A stretch of DNA of 63,806 nucleotides, taken from NCBI RefSeq assembly GCF_002160055.1, contig NZ_NFJV01000023.1, positions 1-63,806 on the forward strand, written 5' to 3'. Positions 33,396 to 43,229 of this stretch are shown here, one piece after another (the stretch's first letter is position 1; every line of letters begins with the position of its first letter). Below the pieces are notes generated by a model. That model was not told the DNA's origin. It searched no databases and was given only the letters and a program-made list of their open reading frames with translations. A program made the translations under genes and the position numbers. Source of the stretch: Mediterranea sp. An20. Its GTDB lineage: Bacteria > Bacteroidota > Bacteroidia > Bacteroidales > Bacteroidaceae.

Positions 33396-36300
33396 TCAGT
33401 TATCCTTGTCCTTGTCTTTCTCCTCCGCATCGGCCCTGGGACGTTTCTTGCGGAAGATAAACAGTTCGCCTAAACGATCCATCTTGCGGCGCAAGACAAG
33501 ACCCACACCGGTCTCGGTGATTTCTCCATCAAGCACACTCTCATAGTTCTTGTTGTGGAAGACCCGCACGTATCGGGTGCCCGAATTGTCGAGCCTATAC
33601 TCCAGAGAGATATTGTCGATGAATGATTCGGCACTGTTCGTGGCATTGGCTCCAGTAGAAACCTTGCCACCAATAACCACTTGTATGCGGTCGTTGAAGA
33701 AACGTTGCGCATAGCGGAAACTGTAGTCTGTCTGCGTCTCGCCTGTCTCCGACGAAGTACGGTCTTGCACTCCCACGCTGATGCTGGCGTTCTTTACCGA
33801 ACCAGCCAGAGCGTTGATCTGGCTCTGCAGCACGCTGTTCAACGCCGAGCCCATGGTCAGTCCTCCGCCTTTGGCACCACTGTTCAGATAAATGCCCGTG
33901 GCAAGCATGGCTATGGCCTGCTTGCTGCGCTCTTCGGCACCCATGGCCTGAAGTTCGTTCTGTACGGTGGCGTCTTCGGGTGCAGCGATATCAAACACCA
34001 GGTTGGGCGACTCCAGCGAGCCGTTGATGCCGATGCTGACATCAAAGTCCACCGACCGCGAAGCTCCCTCATCACCGTCGCTCACCGAAGCATTCATCCG
34101 TTCCGTAGCTTTCAGGTCGAGCGTGGGATTCATCAGGTCACCCCGCCAGTCCACGTAACTGCCCGTATTGAAACTGAACGCCTTAAGTGGAATGATGGGC
34201 AGCGAATACTTCATGACACCACCCGACAAGGTATAACGTCCAGTCAAGCTCATGTCTCCCTGCGCCGTGTATTGCAGGTTCAAGTCTCCTCCACCCTCCA
34301 GTTCAATGTACTTATCACCAGCCGGAGTCAAATCGGCCCGCAAGCGCACGGCATCGTCAATGTGCACACCCATAAATATCTCCATACCTCCCAGCGAAAG
34401 CACAGGGACTGCCGCCGAATCAACAGCCACCGTATCTGTAAAGTCCGTAAAGGTAACCAGTCCACTCAAACGGTCTTCCACTGTCAGCGGAGAGTCGGTC
34501 AAGACATACGTCACGTTGGTATTGCCCAGCAGACTCATATTGCCGCGCATAGTCAGAGCATCGAGCGGACCGCGCACAGACGCATTCACATCGACATAGA
34601 CTTTGCCGTAGACCATGCTTTCACGCGTTTGCGGGGCGTCGAGCAAGTTATAATTCACGGCCCTCAGAGTCAGGTCGGCCGTCGGACGGGACATATCGGC
34701 AAAATTCACCGAACCGTTGATGACGAAAGGATTGCGGTTCGTAGTGTAAATAGAATATTTGTCGAAAGTCAGGCGGTTGCCACTAAGCCGGATAGGCCTT
34801 CCGTCGAAATAAAAACGTGCCCCCATTTGCCGAATGAATACCGATGCCGTGTCCATAGCCAAGCTACCGCCAAGCTCCGGTTTTTCGGCCGTACCTTCTA
34901 CCGACAAGCTACCATTCAGATACCCCTTCAGAGCTACCATGCCATCAGGCACGAACGCATTGGCGATTGCCAGCGGCAAGCGATTCAGGGATGCATTCAG
35001 CGACAAGGTATCTGCATTGCCCAGCATACCGTCCACTGCGGCAACCTGACGGTCGTTGTAGTCCAAGTATGCACTGAGGTAATGACTTCCAGACGAAGCA
35101 GGCAACCAAGTAACTCCTGCACCCAAGTTACCCACGGGGCGCCCCTCGTAACTCAAAGAATCGATGTCGGCCTCAGCTGCCAACTGCAACGAATTGTCCG
35201 TCTGTATGTAGTTTGCCTCCACCGTAAAAAGCCCCCTCAGCTGAGGCAAATAAGGCATCACCTTACTCAACTCACTCAGGCGGAAACGACTCAACGCAAG
35301 ATTGATATTCTGAAGAGAGACGGTATCGCGCACATCGGACTGCATCCGAAAGCCCATGCCATCGCCTCCCTGCATATCTATATTGGCATATACACGCATG
35401 TTCTTATGCAGATAGAGGTCATTCCGTCCGTCCACAAAACGGAACTTGCGGTAAGCGATGACAGGCTCTTCGGGAGTAAGGTGCAGCAGCACCCCGTTGC
35501 CCCGTCCGTGTCCCTCTGACAAAGGTCGGGCATTGACACCGAGCAACACCCCTGTGCGTCCCTGGGCATCAGTAAAGCGCAAGGTCAGTTCGGCATCTTC
35601 ATTGCGAATCTCCCCCGTCAGTGTGCTACGGAAAGTAAAATGTGGATTCTTAGGACCGTTAACCACACCACTCTGCAAAGTCATGCGTGTAGTATCCTGA
35701 TGGACAGCGAAGAAGATGGTATCCAACTGCAAGGAATCGGTCTTCAGACCTTCCACTGCGGCCCGTCCGTTAATGCCCCAATCGGGTGTAAAGCCGAACT
35801 GCAGTTTCATGTGCCTGAAAGACATGCCCTGCTCTTTCAACAGCCAGGCAGCAGGATTCTCACGTCCGGCAGTCAGCTGCATACCGGCAGTGGGAAGCAC
35901 ACGGCGTAAGGAAGCATGATCCAGATGACGGTCTTCCCACTGCTGCATCAGCAGAGCCATGAACTCGTCAGACTTCTGCAAAAGTTCTTTCAGCGTGCTG
36001 CGTGCCCCAAAGTCCAGGTTCAGGTCGCCTGCACCGAAATGCAGCCTGATGGAATCGCGCCCAGCCTCGGCAGACAAGCCGAAAGCCAGTGGATGTTCCA
36101 GCGGCTGGGGCAACAGACCAAGACTGTGCAAGTCGACATCGCGCACGTCCAAATCGACCTTTCCGTCCAAGTAGGGACGATTCAGATGCAGGTTACCGTC
36201 CAGTTTCATCTGCAGCAAGCTGTTCTGGCTGTGCATCTGCACCGAGGCTACAGAACGCTGCAAAACCGCCTGCAAGCCCACATCTGACAAATTCCAAGGA

Positions 36301-37988
36301 CCATATTGCAACTGTTCCAGTAAAAGGTCTGCCTGCGCGGCTGTCTTTGGCGAAGTAAAATCGAAACCCTGCCCTCGTGCCGACACCCTGGCCGAAAGGG
36401 TATAGATGGAGTCTTTGGGCAAGAAATGGTGTACCTGCAACGAGTCGGCAGCCAGGTCAGCCTGGTAGCGTCCGTCCTGCAGGTCGTAAGCCGCCGCCAA
36501 CTTCAGCGTGCCTTGCCTCTCCTGCAAGTCCAAAGCCGCCGTACAGCGGTTGCCTTCTACAGCTAAGCGGGCATCCAGCCTCATGCTGTCGGGAATTACC
36601 ACCGAACCGTCGGGCGTCACTCCCCCCAGAGCCGTCAAGAAGTTCAAGTCCTGCGTCCGCATCTCCAAGTCCATGTTTCCACTGCGTCTCAAGCTATCGG
36701 TCAGATTCCAGAATTCGCCTCCCCCGCTCAACGAGAACGCACCAGGCAGGTCGATGGAGAAACGGCTGATTTGCATCTGCTTCAGATTACCTTCCGTACC
36801 GGCCCGTACGACCAGCGGATGAAAAGGATATGCAGCCCGGAAGCTTTCCGGCAGTCCTCCGGCAAGCAGCAGCACATCTTGCTTGCCGATACGGGCATCA
36901 AGCCGCGCACTGAGACGCCCAGAGGTAGGCATGTTAATCAGTTCCCAATAGGTCTGTGCAGTCAGACTAATCTCACTATGAGGGGTAAGCAACTGCAGGT
37001 CAGGGACACGAATCAAAGCCGAATCGGCCAGCAAACGTCCCGTCAGCGAAGCAATGCTCAGACCGGAACGCTCATTCAAGGAGCATTCGCGGATAACGGC
37101 CTTCATTTCCCGTCCCGCATAGCGCACCGAATCGATGCCAATCCGCACATCGCGCACAGCGATATGCGAAGGATCGAACCCCACTGCTGCCGAATCGGCG
37201 GCTTGCCCGCCCATATCATATCCCAACGAAGTATTTGTCAACAAGAATTTCTGCCAGCCGTAGATACCACGTCCCAAGTCGGCTTCGGCCTCATCCAGGC
37301 GCACATGGCCCAGCCGGGCTGTCAGTCCGAGCGAGTCGAGCGGCATACATAAATCTACGGAAACATCTTTCAGTTGCAGCGTATGAAGCAGCACCTTCCA
37401 GCGCACCGGCGCAGCAGTCGTATCTGGTGGCTCAGCAGCAGATGTGTCTGCCAAAGCCAGTCGCAGGTGCGTGTTCTCCAGTTCCACATTATTTAATATG
37501 ACGCTTTCTTGCTCCAAATCCACGCCGTGACTACGCAGGAAGAATCGTCCCAGCGTGCCTTCCAGCCTCATGCCTTCTATCAAGTCCGACGAGTTGACGG
37601 TAATATCCTCCAGCGACACACCGTCTACCTCGACCTGTCCTTTCAGCAAGGGCCAGGCCTGTACGCGCACCGCCAGGCTTCCCAGCGTGAGCAAGGTGTC
37701 GGGCGACTGGGCACCAGGCGGCAAGCTGTCGGCCGGCTGTACCACCTGCACACCACGTACCACCAAATCTAAAGGGAAACGTAAGTCGATGCGGTCTACA
37801 GCAATCTGCATGCCCGTGGCGTCGGATGCCACCGACACCGCCTGGCGACGGATGAAATCCTGCACAGGCGGCACATAAAGCAGCACCATGAGCAGGACAA
37901 ACAGCATGAGCGGCGTGAGCACTATCCACAAAGCCACCCGCAGCCAAGGTCTTCTCTTCTTTATGTCAAGGTTTTCTTCTTCGGTCAT
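33396..37988 (-). CDS. tamB: TamB-like periplasm-spanning protein (DUF490)
   Basis: 1530 residues from ATG 37988 (MTEEENLDIKKRRPWLRVAL); the longer frame to 38153 runs into the promoter area. One N-terminal membrane anchor (about 18-40) is followed by a very long beta-rich region of AsmA-like repeats. A C-terminal TamB/DUF490 domain covers about 1050-1480, including NALAGSVKNASISVG and a TNSAESFIDNISLEYRL segment. It is predicted to form a hydrophobic groove between inner membrane and the TamL barrel. First gene of a two-gene operon. Confidence 0.9.
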   Translation of the reverse strand: MTEEENLDIKKRRPWLRVALWIVLTPLMLFVLLMVLLYVPPVQDFIRRQAVSVASDATGMQIAVDRIDLRFPLDLVVRGVQVVQPADSLPPGAQSPDTLLTLGSLAVRVQAWPLLKGQVEVDGVSLEDITVNSSDLIEGMRLEGTLGRFFLRSHGVDLEQESVILNNVELENTHLRLALADTSAAEPPDTTAAPVRWKVLLHTLQLKDVSVDLCMPLDSLGLTARLGHVRLDEAEADLGRGIYGWQKFLLTNTSLGYDMGGQAADSAAVGFDPSHIAVRDVRIGIDSVRYAGREMKAVIRECSLNERSGLSIASLTGRLLADSALIRVPDLQLLTPHSEISLTAQTYWELINMPTSGRLSARLDARIGKQDVLLLAGGLPESFRAAYPFHPLVVRAGTEGNLKQMQISRFSIDLPGAFSLSGGGEFWNLTDSLRRSGNMDLEMRTQDLNFLTALGGVTPDGSVVIPDSMRLDARLAVEGNRCTAALDLQERQGTLKLAAAYDLQDGRYQADLAADSLQVHHFLPKDSIYTLSARVSARGQGFDFTSPKTAAQADLLLEQLQYGPWNLSDVGLQAVLQRSVASVQMHSQNSLLQMKLDGNLHLNRPYLDGKVDLDVRDVDLHSLGLLPQPLEHPLAFGLSAEAGRDSIRLHFGAGDLNLDFGARSTLKELLQKSDEFMALLMQQWEDRHLDHASLRRVLPTAGMQLTAGRENPAAWLLKEQGMSFRHMKLQFGFTPDWGINGRAAVEGLKTDSLQLDTIFFAVHQDTTRMTLQSGVVNGPKNPHFTFRSTLTGEIRNEDAELTLRFTDAQGRTGVLLGVNARPLSEGHGRGNGVLLHLTPEEPVIAYRKFRFVDGRNDLYLHKNMRVYANIDMQGGDGMGFRMQSDVRDTVSLQNINLALSRFRLSELSKVMPYLPQLRGLFTVEANYIQTDNSLQLAAEADIDSLSYEGRPVGNLGAGVTWLPASSGSHYLSAYLDYNDRQVAAVDGMLGNADTLSLNASLNRLPLAIANAFVPDGMVALKGYLNGSLSVEGTAEKPELGGSLAMDTASVFIRQMGARFYFDGRPIRLSGNRLTFDKYSIYTTNRNPFVINGSVNFADMSRPTADLTLRAVNYNLLDAPQTRESMVYGKVYVDVNASVRGPLDALTMRGNMSLLGNTNVTYVLTDSPLTVEDRLSGLVTFTDFTDTVAVDSAAVPVLSLGGMEIFMGVHIDDAVRLRADLTPAGDKYIELEGGGDLNLQYTAQGDMSLTGRYTLSGGVMKYSLPIIPLKAFSFNTGSYVDWRGDLMNPTLDLKATERMNASVSDGDEGASRSVDFDVSIGINGSLESPNLVFDIAAPEDATVQNELQAMGAEERSKQAIAMLATGIYLNSGAKGGGLTMGSALNSVLQSQINALAGSVKNASISVGVQDRTSSETGETQTDYSFRYAQRFFNDRIQVVIGGKVSTGANATNSAESFIDNISLEYRLDNSGTRYVRVFHNKNYESVLDGEITETGVGLVLRRKMDRLGELFIFRKKRPRADAEEKDKDKDN

Positions 37989-38011
37989 AACACATCTGTG
38001 CTTATGAAATA

Positions 38012-38019
38012 CAAAGTAA
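38012..38019 (-). promoter_or_regulatory. Possible -7 box of the tamB-tamL operon
   Basis: TTACTTTG on the minus strand, one mismatch to the consensus, 24 bp before the chosen ATG. It supports the short start. Confidence 0.4.
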
Positions 38020-38185
38020 ACAAATATTTTGCAGAAAAGCCATTCTGGAGAAACGAAAATTAACCGGCTCGGAGAAAGCATCCCCTTTTTTTCTTTTTGG
38101 GACAAACGAACAGAAATACAGAGCACTGAACCGACTGCGAACAAGGTTGCCAACCCTCCGGCATGCCCCCTCTCACATGCGATGG

Positions 38186-38240
38186 TCCTTATACCTTAGA
38201 AGCCCGCTTCCAAGGTACAGGAAGCGGGCTCGATATATAG
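38186..38240 (+). repeat. 22-bp-period intergenic repeat array F (2 units + TATATA end)
   Basis: Units of 22 bp at 38186 and 38208, then TCGATATATAG. The two units also form a perfect 11-bp hairpin, AGCCCGCTTCC (38201-38211) with GGAAGCGGGCT (38220-38230). The end lies 44 bp from the stop of the oxidoreductase gene. Confidence 0.7.
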
Positions 38241-38283
38241 ATGGAACAAAAGCCTTATACCTTTCTACCCGGATGAAGAGCAA

Positions 38284-39426
38284 TCAAGGAAAATCCACCG
38301 TGCGTCTTTCCCTGACAGAGCGACAGGAAAGCGGTGTGACAGCCGTCCACGTTGCCAGGTCGTCCACTGTCACCGGATAAGGCATACCACCCAAGAGAGC
38401 CTCTGCCACGGCCCGCAACATAATGTAGTCCATGCCCTTGTGATGCCGGTCGGCATCCAGCGCTTCTGTGCCCCAGCGCTTCCAATACTCGTGTTCGTAT
38501 CGTTCCACGTAAGGCGCATCGTCTTGCCAGGTTTCGGTTTGCCCGTCGCCTTCCACATAGATGCGGCGCGTATCGCCCTGCCAGATTCCCCGTGTGCCCT
38601 GCACTTCAAAGTCCAGGCTGCGCGGGCGCGGAAGCGTGGTATCGTGTATGAGCGACATCAGCACGCCCTTCTCCGACTCCAGTTGGGTCACTACCACATC
38701 GCCCATCGTCACCTGCACCTGCTCGTCGCCACCCAGCAGGCGGATGCGGTGCAGGAGTCCGGCGGAACGGGAGGCAAACGAGGTCAGCCTTCGCAGGCGG
38801 TCGCCCCGATTGATGCCTGCCCACAGACAGAGCGGTGCCAGTCCGTGCGTGGGGTAAATGTCGCCGTTCGCTTCGCGGTAGAAACGTGCTCTCCAGATGC
38901 TCTCCGTATTCGCCCGATTGCCCAAGCGCCCCTGGTCGTCCAGCAACAAATCGCGCAGGTCGTGTCGGTATCCGCCGCGCAGATAAACCAGGTCGCCCAG
39001 CACGCCTGCCTGCACCAGGGTATATACCGCCAGCACTTCGCGCAGGAAGAGCGTGTTTTCCAGCGGCAATACACAACGCCTGGTCTGCCTGGCCAGCTGC
39101 GAGAGCGGTTCATACTCCCCTTCGGCCAAGCCACCTTTGATTTCAAGCGCCACATGGCAACCGGCCTGCACCGCATGTAAGGCATGTTGCAGATGAAAAG
39201 TCCAGGGCGAAGCTACCACCACCAAGTCGGGGTGCTGCTCATCAAGCATACGCAAATAATCGTCCGGTCCCCGGTCGTAACGGGCCACCTCATCGGGCAA
39301 ATCCTTTCCTTCCAGGCAGGGGTCGGCCACGGCCACCAGCCGGAAAGAAGGAATGCGGCACAAAAGGGTAAAAAGCTGGCGTCCACGGTATCCAAGGCCT
39401 ATACAGGCAGTTCTTATCTGTTTCAT
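38284..39426 (-). CDS. Gfo/Idh/MocA oxidoreductase, GH109-like
   Basis: 380 residues. N-terminal Rossmann fold (CIGLGYRGRQLFTLL) with NAD-binding VADPCLEG, then an EIKGGLAEGEYEPL segment where Gfo/Idh enzymes carry EKP. The segment DIYPTHGLAPLCLWAGINRGD closely resembles the YPTHGLGP...INRGDR signature of GH109 glycosidases, which use bound NAD to cleave alpha-N-acetylgalactosamine. Unlike many GH109 enzymes it has no signal peptide, so it would act in the cytoplasm. It follows the hybrid kinase by 11 bp, so co-transcription is likely. Substrate unproven. Confidence 0.82.
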   Translation of the reverse strand: MKQIRTACIGLGYRGRQLFTLLCRIPSFRLVAVADPCLEGKDLPDEVARYDRGPDDYLRMLDEQHPDLVVVASPWTFHLQHALHAVQAGCHVALEIKGGLAEGEYEPLSQLARQTRRCVLPLENTLFLREVLAVYTLVQAGVLGDLVYLRGGYRHDLRDLLLDDQGRLGNRANTESIWRARFYREANGDIYPTHGLAPLCLWAGINRGDRLRRLTSFASRSAGLLHRIRLLGGDEQVQVTMGDVVVTQLESEKGVLMSLIHDTTLPRPRSLDFEVQGTRGIWQGDTRRIYVEGDGQTETWQDDAPYVERYEHEYWKRWGTEALDADRHHKGMDYIMLRAVAEALLGGMPYPVTVDDLATWTAVTPLSCRSVRERRTVDFP

Positions 39427-39437
39427 AATCTCATCGT

Positions 39438-41780
39438 CTATTTAATGGGTTCGACTGTTTGTTCTGCCTCCTTCAACACTTGCTCTACCCCTGCCAGCAC
39501 TTCATCGGCAACGGCATGCAACTCCGGGGTGAGGGTACCGGTACGGGCAGCCTCCAGCCTGCGCAACAGCGGCACTATACGGGTGGCTTTTATGAGGGTG
39601 AAGAGCGGTATCATCTTATGGGCCACTGCAGACGAGCCTGCTACATCGGCTGCTTCTATTGCCCGGCGCAGGCGGTCGGCATTGCCGCGGGTTTCCTCGA
39701 CAAAACTACGGAGGATGGAACTGGCAGCTTCGGGATCGTCGGCCGAAAAGGCAGTAAGAGCAGAGAGGTCGATACCGGCAGACGGGGTGGAAGAAGGCGG
39801 TGGAGAGGGAGACACGAAAGCATTGTCGCCACCGATGCGCTGCAATTCGCCCAGCAGTTCCTGTACCGTGAACGGCTTGTGCAAGCAACCGGCAAAGCCG
39901 TGGGATTCGAAGTCGGCACGCTGCATATCGCTACGTGCGGTGACGGCCACCACGGGAATGGTACGTGCCAGAGAGATGTTGGATGCACGCAACAGACGCA
40001 ACAACTCAAACCCGTTGAGGGCGGGCATCTGCACATCAGTAAGCAGTACATCGAAATCTTGCGTGCGCAGGGCTTCCAGCAACTCGTCTACCTGCTGGCA
40101 AGCTAAGGCCTCTATCCCTCCCTGACGGAGCATCGCCACGGTCAGAGTAAGCTGAATGCGGTCGTCGTCTATCAGCAGCAGGCGTTTAGGGGAAGACGGT
40201 GGAAAAGCGTGAGAAGGATGATCGTGTCTGGCTTGTGCGGCAGGGACAGAAAGACGGGCAGGTTCTTCTTTCTCCACGCTTACTTCTTCATTGACTAAAG
40301 CTTTGTCTAACGGCAGGTCTACGGTGAAGGTACTTCCTTGCCCCAACCGACTCTCGACCTTGATGCTGCCACCAAGCAGGTTCACCAGCATACGCACGAT
40401 AGAAAGGCCGAGTCCGAAACCTTCCTGTCCCTGGGCACCGGGTAGCCGGGTAAACTCCTGGAATATCCGGTCGCGGTCAGCAGGGTCCATCCCGCATCCG
40501 GTATCGGCCACTGCCAGGATCAGGCGATGCTCCCGCCAGGAAGCACGGAGAGTGATGCTGCCGTGTTCGGTGAACTTCACGGCGTTGGACAGCAGGTTGC
40601 TCACAATCTGACGGATCCGCAAAGGGTCGCTGATGTAAGTGGCATGCAGTTCGGGGGAAATATCGCACCGCAGTTCCAACCCCTTGGCTGCCGTGAGTGG
40701 CTCGAAGCTCACGCGTATCTCCTCCAGCAGGCGGGCTGGATGGAAAGGCACACGGTTTATCTCTGCCTTGTGCAAGTCGAGGCGATGGAAGTCAAGCAGG
40801 TCGGTCACCAGCTTGAGCAAATGCTCCGACGAGGTCTTCATGTTATTGAGGTAGAACCTTTGGCGTTCATCCGTTGTCAGTCTGGACAGAAGGTCGGCAT
40901 AGCCCATGATGGAGCCGAGCGGTGCCTTGAAATCGTGTGTGATGGCCAACATCATCTTTTCGCGCACAGCCAGCAGGTCTTCGGCCCGGCGGCGTGCCTC
41001 CTCCAGTTCTCTCCGATAGCGGTTGTTTCGCCCGATGTCTCTCCCGATAAGCAGGAGGAAAAGTGCCGCCAAGACTACAGCTCCCGTAGCAATGCCGCCT
41101 ATGGTCTGTGCCGAGCGTGAGCGTACCTCTTGCCTGTGTTCGGCCTCAGCACGTGCCCGCAGCAGCAGGCCTTCTTCGTAATGCTTGAGCAGGGTGTCAA
41201 TACGGGCAGAGAGGCGTGAATTGACAGCCTGGAGGCGTCGCCTGCGCCGACGAATAACGGTGTCGGCCCTGCGCTCCCGCTCCACCACCGCACGGAGTCG
41301 TGCCTGCAAGGTATCCACAGGGTTATAAGCTTCGAGCAACGTGTCTTCTACGTACTCTACCCTGGTCTTTACCTGTATGGCAGAGTCTTGCTTGGGAGGC
41401 ACGAAGGCATCTCGCAGGCGGCGGAAGAATCCTTTCTTCTCGTGCTGCGTCACCAACGTGTCTTCATGCCTTACCACCCGACGTTGCACCCGCGGACGCA
41501 CCAGCATGGTATCCTGACTGGTTATAATGCTCTCGATTTGCGACTTCGATATAAGACTGTCGTTCACCTCGGTCAACGTGCGCAGTATACGCACCGTGTT
41601 CTCGTCCTTCTGCTTCAGGAGCACCGAGAGACTGTCCATCCATTGCGTGTCCTGCCCCTCGGTATGCAAGAGGGTATCCACCTCCTTTTGCACAAAATCC
41701 AGAGAATAGAACAAGACAGCCAACAGTAGCGTGAAGCCGGCCACCACCTTGAGCCTGGATACCTTGTTTATTGTTCCCAT
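39438..41780 (-). CDS. Hybrid sensor histidine kinase (HK-REC-Hpt)
   Basis: 780 residues. Membrane segments at about 13-30 and 225-246 enclose a charged, helical sensor region with no recognised domain. HisKA follows with H282 (AITHDFKAPLGSIMGY), then HATPase_c with the N box (QIVSNLLSNAVKF) and G boxes (DTGCGMD, GFGLGLSIV). A receiver domain carries D582 (VLLTDVQMPALNG), and a C-terminal Hpt domain carries H721 (AVAHKMIPLFTLI). A full phosphorelay His-Asp-His thus lies in one chain, but no DNA-binding output domain is attached. The nearest response regulator is the sigma-54 activator at 45.4 kb; pairing is speculative. Confidence 0.92.
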   Translation of the reverse strand: MGTINKVSRLKVVAGFTLLLAVLFYSLDFVQKEVDTLLHTEGQDTQWMDSLSVLLKQKDENTVRILRTLTEVNDSLISKSQIESIITSQDTMLVRPRVQRRVVRHEDTLVTQHEKKGFFRRLRDAFVPPKQDSAIQVKTRVEYVEDTLLEAYNPVDTLQARLRAVVERERRADTVIRRRRRRLQAVNSRLSARIDTLLKHYEEGLLLRARAEAEHRQEVRSRSAQTIGGIATGAVVLAALFLLLIGRDIGRNNRYRRELEEARRRAEDLLAVREKMMLAITHDFKAPLGSIMGYADLLSRLTTDERQRFYLNNMKTSSEHLLKLVTDLLDFHRLDLHKAEINRVPFHPARLLEEIRVSFEPLTAAKGLELRCDISPELHATYISDPLRIRQIVSNLLSNAVKFTEHGSITLRASWREHRLILAVADTGCGMDPADRDRIFQEFTRLPGAQGQEGFGLGLSIVRMLVNLLGGSIKVESRLGQGSTFTVDLPLDKALVNEEVSVEKEEPARLSVPAAQARHDHPSHAFPPSSPKRLLLIDDDRIQLTLTVAMLRQGGIEALACQQVDELLEALRTQDFDVLLTDVQMPALNGFELLRLLRASNISLARTIPVVAVTARSDMQRADFESHGFAGCLHKPFTVQELLGELQRIGGDNAFVSPSPPPSSTPSAGIDLSALTAFSADDPEAASSILRSFVEETRGNADRLRRAIEAADVAGSSAVAHKMIPLFTLIKATRIVPLLRRLEAARTGTLTPELHAVADEVLAGVEQVLKEAEQTVEPIK

Positions 41781-41879
41781 ACTTTGATTATTATATGTAC
41801 TGAAAAAGAAAGAAAGTCTTTCTTAAACACAAGCGACCAACATCCCGTAAGGTTGCCCGACAGGCTACATCCGACAACC

Positions 41880-43229
41880 TCAGCAGGCATTATGCAGCAT
41901 CGTTTTCCTCCGGAAACGCAGCCAGAAGAGCAGACCGGCCGTAGTCAGTCCAAAGGGAAAAGCCGCCCATATTCCTACTAACCCCCAGTCTGCCACAAAA
42001 GCGAAAAGGTAGCCCAAAGGCAGAGAGATGACAAAGTAAGCTATGAAAGCTATGAACATCATTGGCTTTACATCGGAAATACCGCGCAAAGCGTTGGCAA
42101 ATGTTATCTGTAACCCGTCGCCGAACTGGTATAGCAAGAAGGGTACAAACAGGGCAGGCACAAGCATGGTTACCTCGGCATTATCCGTAAACCATCCGCC
42201 TACTTCTCTGCGGCAGGCAAACACTATGGCCGACAAGACTACCGCCATGGCCAGTATAAGGTGAAATCCGGCCTTGGCAGAACGGCGCACATTAAGCACG
42301 TCGCCCACCCCACGATAGTTACTGACTCGTACAGCCACCGCAGCCCCCATGCCGTAGTACATCATAAAGGTGAACTGCGATACGGTCAGCATAATCTGGT
42401 GAGAGGCAAGAGCTATGGTTCCCAGCCATCCTACCATAATGATGCTCAGGCTGAACGATGCTGTTTCCATGCCCATCTGCAAACCTACGGGCCACCCCAA
42501 AGCCTGAAGCCGACGGAACAAAACACCCGACCAGGGGCTGCGCAGCAATCCCACCCGATAGCGACGGAAACGCGGAGCACGCAGCACAATCCAGGCAAAG
42601 GCAACCACCATCAGGATGCGTGACAGGAGTGTGCTCAGCCCCGCCCCCAACAGACCCAGTTCCGGCAGCCCCAGCTTACCGTTGATAAGGACATAGTTGC
42701 CGGCTATGTTCAGCACATTACCCCCCAGCAGTATCCACATCGCCGTACGCGTATCTGTAATGCCGTCGGCAAACTGTTTGAAGGCATTGAACAGCATGAC
42801 AAAGAGCAACGACACCAACAACACCAGGTAGTAGGGCTTGATGAGGGGAATGAGTTCTTCCGGCTGCCCTAAACGCTCCACGTTGCAGTAAAGCACCGTC
42901 ATTACAGCCATCTCCAGCAGGGCCACCAGGGTATTGGCCACCAGACTGCAACGCAAGGCGCTACCTGCTTCTGCCAGTCGGCCTCCTCCATAGAGCGTAC
43001 CCACCACAGGAGTCAGCCCATAGCTGAAACCCGTACTGAAGATGATACAAAGATTGAACATGTTGTTGACAAAAGAGGCGGCTCCCAGTTCCACCGTGCT
43101 ATGGTGCCCTATCATCAAGGTATCGGCAAAGCCCAACACAATAACACCCAGTTGTCCCACCACGATGGGCAACCCCAACTTGAGCAATGCCCGATAATGA
43201 TCACCGTAATTCTTCAGAAGTCTATTCAT
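41880..43229 (-). CDS. MATE-family efflux transporter
   Basis: 449 residues with 12 hydrophobic segments in two related halves. The start ATG 43229 (MNRLLKNYGDHYRALLKLGL) is chosen over 43292 because the N-terminus matches the family and overlaps the M16 stop by 8 bp, a translational-coupling layout. First helix region LPIVVGQLGVIVLGFADTLMIGHHS is typical of NorM/DinF-type cation-coupled drug exporters. Last gene of cyclophilin, M16 peptidase, MATE. Substrate unknown. Confidence 0.92.
   Translation of the reverse strand: MNRLLKNYGDHYRALLKLGLPIVVGQLGVIVLGFADTLMIGHHSTVELGAASFVNNMFNLCIIFSTGFSYGLTPVVGTLYGGGRLAEAGSALRCSLVANTLVALLEMAVMTVLYCNVERLGQPEELIPLIKPYYLVLLVSLLFVMLFNAFKQFADGITDTRTAMWILLGGNVLNIAGNYVLINGKLGLPELGLLGAGLSTLLSRILMVVAFAWIVLRAPRFRRYRVGLLRSPWSGVLFRRLQALGWPVGLQMGMETASFSLSIIMVGWLGTIALASHQIMLTVSQFTFMMYYGMGAAVAVRVSNYRGVGDVLNVRRSAKAGFHLILAMAVVLSAIVFACRREVGGWFTDNAEVTMLVPALFVPFLLYQFGDGLQITFANALRGISDVKPMMFIAFIAYFVISLPLGYLFAFVADWGLVGIWAAFPFGLTTAGLLFWLRFRRKTMLHNAC

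Noticed and set aside
33681..35519. 612-codon plus-strand ORF opposite tamB
   Set aside because: Antisense shadow with the irregular His/Arg/Gln-rich composition typical of such frames.
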